Shown here piece after piece: positions 57,997-64,000 of a stretch of 64,000 nucleotides of DNA. The translations under genes were made by a program, and so were the position numbers. Numbering within the stretch: the stretch's first letter is position 1; the number at the start of each line of letters is the position of its first letter. The notes below the pieces were generated by a model. The model did not search any database. It saw only the letters and a program-made list of their open reading frames with translations, and was not told the DNA's origin. This stretch comes from Kwoniella bestiolae CBS 10118. Lineage: Eukaryota > Basidiomycota > Tremellomycetes > Tremellales > Cryptococcaceae. The stretch spans positions 558,001 through 622,000 of the forward strand of contig NC_089246.1 in the NCBI RefSeq assembly GCF_000512585.2. The letters run 5' to 3'.

Positions 57997-59775
57997 CTAT
58001 TCCTTTCCAATAAGATGTACAATCACTTCCCCCTCCTTATCACCCAACTTCCCATTTTCATTCTTCACCAGCTCTCCATTATCCGCCTTCTTATCCTTGA
58101 TATCGACCATTTCATTCAACTTGCCTTGTAAGAACGCCGTAGATAGATCGTGGATCTTGTTCAGTAAGAGCTTAGCAGAGTTGTGCGATCGGGGGTCTAG
58201 TAGTGGGAAATCGGAGAATGATTGATCTATTCCCAAGCACAGATTTAGCTCTCACATTGTCGATCGCCATACTACAGAGATCGACAGGATGACTCACGCC
58301 CTACACCGACGATACTGACCAAACTCCCCTGCGCACTCTTGATCATACCTACCAATCTCTTGAAATGATTCGACCATTCGGTGAATCCAATCGAGTTGAT
58401 TACGAGGATAGGAGGCATGGCGGGATGAGATTTGGTAGATGAGGATGGTAAAGGGATGGGCTCGAGCCATGGATCGAGGGCTATGGCGTGTTTGATAGGT
58501 AGAGGAGGGAGGTTGGTGGGGTCCGGAGAAGGGGTTTGGAGGATGTGTAGCTGATGGAAAATTGCGAATTTAGTAGTATGCACAAGCAGCATCGCAGATA
58601 TTGGTCCACTCCGATTGATAAGGCTCAATTCTGAGATAATACAACCACAGGGATAGTAACTCACCACCGTCCCACCTCCGAAACTGTGTCCCGTCAACTT
58701 AAGATCTTCGAAATCCACCTTCTCCTTCAGGTTGTCAATCCACGCTTTCTTTTTCTCCACATCCTTCTCTTTCTCCTTGTTATCGCCCACCTCGCTTAGT
58801 AGGTTATAAGCGTTATTACCTTCCAGCGAGTTGTTGGTGATTAGATTCTTGAATGTGTGGTACGATTCGTATATCTCCCTTGAGCGGATATCAAGTTGGA
58901 GAGTTCGGAAGTGCGTCAAAGATTTATCTTCGCCTGAAGCCCATCTGTAATGCCAATGCGATCGTATGATCAGCGCCGTACCCACCGTGCTCTCTGATAA
59001 GATTGAGATGCAGCTTGGAACTGTCACCCACTTGATATCGCCCTGCCTGATATAATGCAGAACCTTGCCATCCCCATTACCCTCTTCAGCAGATAGACAC
59101 ACAGCGGGTCCACTCCCGTCTTTATGCTCCAAAGCCAACACCACGTACCCCTCTGATGCTAGTCCGGCACAGAATTGGGAGTAGGTGTGCCGCGTACCTG
59201 CTAGACCGTGAGAGAAAATCACGAGGGGATATTTGCCTGATGATGCGGTAGGAGGGAGGAGCGGGGCATAAGGGTGGACTGGGATCTATTTATGTATGGA
59301 CGATGGTCGTGTGAGCGAATGACCCTCACCATATATACTTATATACTTTGCTCGGGGTGGAAAGATTGACTCACCCGTAATCTACCAGCGATATATCCAA
59401 GGGTACTAGCTGTACATACCCATCAGCAGCAGCATATAGTTTGATTGAGGAGAAGGTAAACCCACCCAACCACCTCATCCCTCTACTAGAAGCCTGCCCA
59501 GTCTTCCCCTGCAAAAACAGCTCATAACCCTTAACGACCCCCCAGAAAGGCTGAGGTACCCAGCTGACCCCCTTGGGCCCTTTCTTGCTATCAGCAGGGT
59601 AAAACACTGAATATCCAATATCGTGTACTCTCAGTGCTGGTGTGGTGGTTTCGGTGAATAGTGGTTGTGGGTGGGAGAAGGGTGAGATGGGTTTATGCGA
59701 GAGGGGGATGTAGCCTACGTTGTATGGACCTGTGGCAGATGGGAGGTTGGAGGAGACTAGCGGTGGTAGGGGCAT
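57997..59775 (-). CDS. PAF-acetylhydrolase-like phospholipase/esterase
   Basis: Several minus-strand exons. MPLPPLVSSNLPSATGPYNV opens, with HDIGYSVFYPAD; an intron then yields STLGYIAGRLR / IPVHPY, and IFSHGLAGTRHTYSQFCAGL carries an oxyanion region. The nucleophile elbow is LTGHSFGGGTV and the Asp lies in AIALDPWLEP. The catalytic His is formed by splicing (C + AT) at 58298/58226, giving GVGHQSFSDFP as in plasma-type PAF-acetylhydrolase. This class removes short acyl chains from oxidised or PAF-like phospholipids. No signal peptide. Exon joins near 59440-59390 were chosen by phase and family sense. The last exon ends GEVIVHLIGKE. Confidence 0.85.
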
Positions 59776-60531
59776 TGTATTTATTAGATTGTACAAAATG
59801 ACAAGGATAGGAAGGAGAAGTAAGAGAGAGGTGGCGAGGATGAATCGGTATTTTAGTTTGAATGGAACAATCGTGAGGCTGAACTTGATGATGCTGTTGG
59901 TTGTACGGTCTATACTTTGTGCGAGCGACTGGATTGATGTTTTGTGACTATACTGAGTTGAGATGAGAGTACGATCTGACTGAATTGAAGAGGTTACTGA
60001 TCTTGCGAAGCAATGACTATGTGTCGAATGATGATGTTACAACAGCACTTTTCGATCGAATCAAAAGAAACACGCGACCATTCAGACGATGTTACGGCCG
60101 CCGATCTACAGTATCTGTCTGCTCATCATTGTCACACTGGAATATGTGCTCTGGTCAGTGGTCAGTGGTCGGTGGAGCGTGTCACAGCGAGGTGGACTGG
60201 AACGATGCATACCACTGCATCATGTTACTGGGTGATTTGGACTTTGCCCGGACATCAAACTGGACATGAATGGTGGAGGAAAGGCAAAAAGAGTATGACG
60301 ACAATCACTTTGTCAAGTCTTTTGATAACCTTTGGTACCATGCTTTTATAAAATATCACTCAAGGACACCTCACGAGCTCGCAGGATAAATCACCTCAAA
60401 CCTACCTTAGCCTCGTCGTATTTGCTCGCATCGGCAACAACATTGATAGTTTTCGGCCAGATACATCAAAGCATAATCGATCCTTCCTATAGATTTCCTA
60501 CCCCTCAGCAGCATCCGAATGACCCCACCAT
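59776..60531. promoter_or_regulatory. Divergent region, PAF-AH/TMA17-like
   Basis: 756 bp between divergent starts. Two short copies of GTCAGTGG/TCAGTGGTCGG lie near 60156-60170. No gene supported. Confidence 0.5.
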
Positions 60532-61319
60532 GACACCCATAGGATTCACCCCCAGACATTCTCAGCCATTCTCATTGGAAGAAGCTATGGGCCTGGAAGT
60601 GGAGACGCTGGTGAATGGTAAGTCTACATATCCACTTCAATCTTACCTGTATTTCTCGAGTTCATTCACAGGAAGAGCTGATGCCCATCATGTCACGTAG
60701 AGATCAAACGATTAGAGAACTCCATTAAGCACCTACAGCGGACCCAGTCCGACCTCAGATCGTACTTGGATTCAGAAGAGGGGAAGGAAGATGAAGATGG
60801 AGATGGGGAGATTGAGAAGGCATATAGGGAAAACGAAGATACGATGTGAGTTGATGAGCATCTTGCTGAGTTCGATTGAAATACCGTATTATTCCTAGTC
60901 TAATCCGTCTCACATACACCTCAGCTATCATCTAATAGAATACGTGATATTTGAACGTCAACACCGAGATGCTATAAGCGTCATTGCTGATTTGCGTTTG
61001 CACTTCACATACACACAGATCAAGTCAATCCGAACGAATAACCCTGATCAAACTCGCCCTAATCAATAAGCTAGGCTCAGATGCCAGATTGGAACATTAC
61101 GGCCTGTCAATCGATCATGCCAAACCCCCTCAGCAGCAGCAGCAGGACCCGAACCTTTCTCAGACACAGACACAGGCGAATGGCAATGGCAATGGCAATG
61201 GCAATGGGAATGACAGCGATGTGGATGTGAATAGATTACCCAGAGAAATAGTGGAGAACGCAGGTGGGGGATCGGCGGCGCCCTCTTCGCCTGGGGAGGA
61301 GGGGGGATTGCATTTATAG
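60532..61319 (+). CDS. TMA17: Tma17-like small coiled-coil protein
   Basis: Three exons (60532-60616, 60701-60845, 61019-61319), 176 aa. The pattern SLEEAMGLEVETLVNEI and KRLENSIKHLQRTQSDLRSYL is followed by an acidic linker, AYRENEDTI and ERITLIKLALINKLG. This resembles yeast Tma17/Adc17, which has EIENSI-HLQRSN..L and a second ENE helix, a chaperone that helps assemble the proteasome base (Rpt6). The C-terminus adds a poly-Gln run and a (GN)n repeat encoded by GGCAAT units near 61183-61205, then an acidic Gly end. The assignment is by short pattern only; a different small coiled-coil protein is possible. Confidence 0.5.
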
Positions 61320-61698
61320 GTGTAACTGAGGGATCGATGTTGGGATGGTTTGTCCGTTGTCTTGATATCTTATGTCAGCTCTGACAAGTAGGTCCTGTCG
61401 CTTGTCCATGCGGAGACGCTGTCCTGCCAGACAAAATGGAAATGATATAACGAGTACCATGCAGTATTCATTCATCGTTCACATGTAGGAATGTTCGATG
61501 CGCATGTACGCATGTACGATAGAGCAAGATGCAGACGTTTGCATGTATTATACTATGAAATTCATTGATGCACTATGGATACATGATGTCTTATTTCCTT
61601 CCTTCTCGTGTGTTCAAATGATTCCAATCATGATTCTCTATAGATAAATAAAAGGGATCTCAGACAAATTGTCCTTTTCTGAATAGTCGTCAATCCAA
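61320..61698. other. Convergent 3' region
   Basis: 379 bp AT-rich between the TMA17-like gene and the secreted protein; no gene. Confidence 0.6.
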
Positions 61699-62964
61699 TT
61701 ATTGTTGACCAATCCATCTCTTCTTTACATCAGTGACAGCAGCTCGAGCGACCAAGCTCGAAGCGCTCGAAGCCAGGTCCGAAGCACCAGGTCCGGTAAG
61801 CTTGGTGGCGGAGGCCTTGAGCGAGGAGATAGCAGCGGTGGCAGAGGGGAAGAATTGGGTGGGGAGAGAGGTCAAGTTGGTTTGGGGCTTGGTACCGTTA
61901 ACAGAGGAGAGGGTGGAGTTCACAGCCGACTCGGTAACGTTGGTAGGGAGAGTACCGTTGGAAGAAATAGTGAAGTTGCCTGAACCAGTGGCATTGCAAG
62001 TTCGTTCGAGGAAAGAATTGACGGTGATATTTCCGGTGATATCGCCTCCAATCCTAATTTGACCCAATTGGGGGTATTGTTCCTCGATCAATGATAATCC
62101 ACCGAAGATACATTCGTCACAGAGGGCAGTGGGGGGGATAGACTTGATAGCGTCCACGGCGGTGTTGTTGCCTCCCAAGGCGATTGTGACTATGTTGGTA
62201 GGTGTGAGGGGTTCACCGAGGTACGATTCGAATTCGGTGAGGAGGGAGGTGGCGCAGAATGTACCGTTAGAAGAGGAGTTCGATGATGAGGTGGAGTTGG
62301 TGAGTGTGGTGGTGTTTGCGGATGAAGTTCCGTTACCGGTGAATGGGTCGGAACTGTCCAGCAGAGCAAACCGTCAATATTGGCACGGATGAACTAGGTT
62401 AAAGTGAAAGTGCGTCTAACTTACGTCTTCAAACACAACACATCCCTAGCCAAAGGGTACTGAGCAACGGCCCACTCAACAGTCTGGTTGGTCAACCCGA
62501 ATTTGGTGAAATCCGTCGCGCATCCAGATAAGAGCGTTTGAGTGGCGTTGGTGAGAGTCTCATTCGAGCATGGTTGCGATGAACAGAAGGAATCGAGGTA
62601 GTTGCCGACTGGCGCGATGATCGATGAGTTTCCTCCGACAACTAGAATATGCAAACAATCAGTACCAGTATGTCGGAGTTGAGAGAAAAAATGCAAACTC
62701 ACTAGAAGCTAACAGTTGACCATCGAGACATTGGCTCAAAGGCGAGGAAGATTCAGTCAATGAGAGGACAGTAGCGATACAACCGCCAGTCAAACTATGA
62801 TTGTCCAGAAGATCTTCATCAGTGTTCCATTCAAACATCGTCGCCACTAAAAGGTGGACGACTCACTATCCTAATCCATTCTGGACAACTGACGAGGCAG
62901 AAGCTTGAGCATAGGCAGTACCAGCAAGGGCAGAGGCAGCGAGAACAGCAGAGGTGGTCTTCAT
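61699..62964 (-). CDS. Secreted Asn/Ser/Cys-rich protein, unknown function
   Basis: Four or five minus-strand exons from ATG 62964. MKTTSAVLAASALAGTAYA is a signal peptide. The mature part holds spaced Cys (GGCIATVLSL, SQCLDGQLL, FCSSQPCSNETL, LSGCATDFTKF, VLCLKT, ALCDECIFGG) and many N-x-S/T sites (NATGSGNFT, NGTLPTNVTES). The end is KKRWIGQQ after a Ser/Ala-rich stretch (SLKASATKL...). It is like the large group of Cys-rich, N-glycosylated fungal wall or secreted proteins, some GPI-anchored, but there is no hydrophobic GPI tail. No enzyme family is recognised. Confidence 0.75.
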
Positions 62965-64000
62965 TTTGTGTCGTATATACAGATGTCCAAATTACAAGTG
63001 GCAAGTGCAGTAATGAAAAAGTAGGTTGAAAAGTATAATTCCTCTTGTTCAGATCAGATCGTATGTGACATATATACATGAACATGAGCCGATACCTGAA
63101 AAGCCTACGACGATGCAGTGCGTAATGTCTGACGAAGACCATTCGAATATCCTGGAAAAAATACAAAATTATCCTTAACTCCCCCTCATGGCTTGGGACG
63201 TCATATCCCTTAACTTGCTGCGAATTTGCTATACATACAGGTATGCTATACCCTATCTGAGAGGGGGAGTATGAGAGAGGAAGAACGATTAGGCTCCCCC
63301 GAGTGAGGGGTAACACAAAGTCTCGGCTCGGTTGTATAACACAAGCTAAAGGCTTAGTGGGGTCTAATACGGGGGGACTAACAGAGAAGATATCCCTGGG
63401 TTGGAGGGTTTTGCCACTCCACAAAGATCGACGAGCAAGAGACAATAAATGCACGGTGACGTTTAGTGACGCAGATGACGTTTTTTGTGACCCTGGATCA
63501 TACTCTCTTTTAGGGTGTGGCGGTACGGCATGTCACTTTCACTAGACAGTGGTGCGTGCGTGTGCATGTGCCTAGAAGTTCAAGGATGTATGACGGCGAT
63601 CACCGATCAGATATGTTGAAGAGATCGACAAGATGACGGGTGACAAGTTATTTATACCTCTATGACGAGGAGTTTTGTGCGTTGTGAAAGGTCAGGTACA
63701 CTTTTCATGATCTATATCACTTGTATGTTTGCCTTGAGGAACGCTACAAGACGAATCAAACTTTGCGTGCAAAGGGTTTGTACGGAAGTTAACAGGATTC
63801 ACTATGATACAGGTTTTCGAGCGTGATTGGGCTATATACAAATGACGAGGTTGATCAGAAGGAACGTCCGGGTCATGGGTTATGTGAAGACAGTATCTAA
63901 TAAGGATATCAATTATATCTATTCTATTGAAATGTTCTTTATCTTTTGAGAAAGAGAGGAAATCGTTCATTGTCGATCAATTGATCTACGGAAGGCTTAC
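62965..64000. other. Intergenic, right end of window
   Basis: About 1 kb upstream of the secreted protein's start. Its promoter should be near. No further gene supported to the window end. Confidence 0.55.

Noticed and set aside
61702..62392. Plus-strand ORFs over the secreted protein
   Set aside because: Antisense shadows; the minus strand has the signal peptide, Cys pattern and intron joins.
1..64000. CRISPR arrays, bacterial operons, prophage
   Set aside because: No spaced direct repeats of that form; intron-rich genes show a fungal nucleus.

Overview
The window is nuclear DNA from a basidiomycete yeast of the Tremellomycetes (Cryptococcus/Kwoniella type). Nearly every gene is cut by many short GT-AG introns (mostly about 40-100 nt, phases checked by hand), two tRNA genes carry introns after anticodon position 37, and the gene set is eukaryotic (POP7, GINS, TRAPP, NCS1, ESCRT BRO1). 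The genus is inference; no marker fixes it.

Layout. 1-1.2 kb: a promoter-like region and an intron-bearing tRNA-Met. 1.3-23.9 kb: a dense housekeeping block with POP7 (RNase P/MRP), a DMA1-type FHA-RING ubiquitin ligase, LSC1 (mitochondrial succinyl-CoA ligase alpha), PSF1 (GINS replication complex), HYPK (NatA/ribosome-associated), BRO1 (ESCRT-associated), a Ste11/Prf1-type HMG-box factor, a subtilase without a visible signal peptide, and NCS1 (frequenin).

24.3-39.6 kb is the unusual part. It holds two families of F-box-like proteins: family A (two tandem minus-strand genes) and family B (two minus-strand genes and one frameshifted plus-strand copy), plus a tandem pair of decayed, unrecognised paralogues (32.2-35.0 kb) that switch reading frame at the same place. 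Then comes a 3 kb gene-poor stretch with an intron-bearing tRNA-Ser(GCT) and a perfect 86-bp inverted copy of that tRNA's 5' half and 5' flank. This looks like a fast-evolving, rearranged accessory island inside a conserved block.

41.2-63 kb: metabolic, secretory and housekeeping genes: a secreted copper amine oxidase, a membrane-anchored M24 (Xaa-Pro type) peptidase, a ferric reductase, a small secreted protein, a CipC-like protein, BET3 (TRAPP), an Acinus-like SAP/RRM protein, a PAF-acetylhydrolase-like esterase, a Tma17-like proteasome assembly chaperone candidate, and a secreted Cys/Asn-rich protein. Genes are individually transcribed; several divergent pairs share short upstream regions (LSC1/PSF1, HYPK/BRO1, BET3/Acinus-like, PAF-AH/TMA17-like). 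All gene models are by eye, with splice sites checked for phase; UTRs are not defined.
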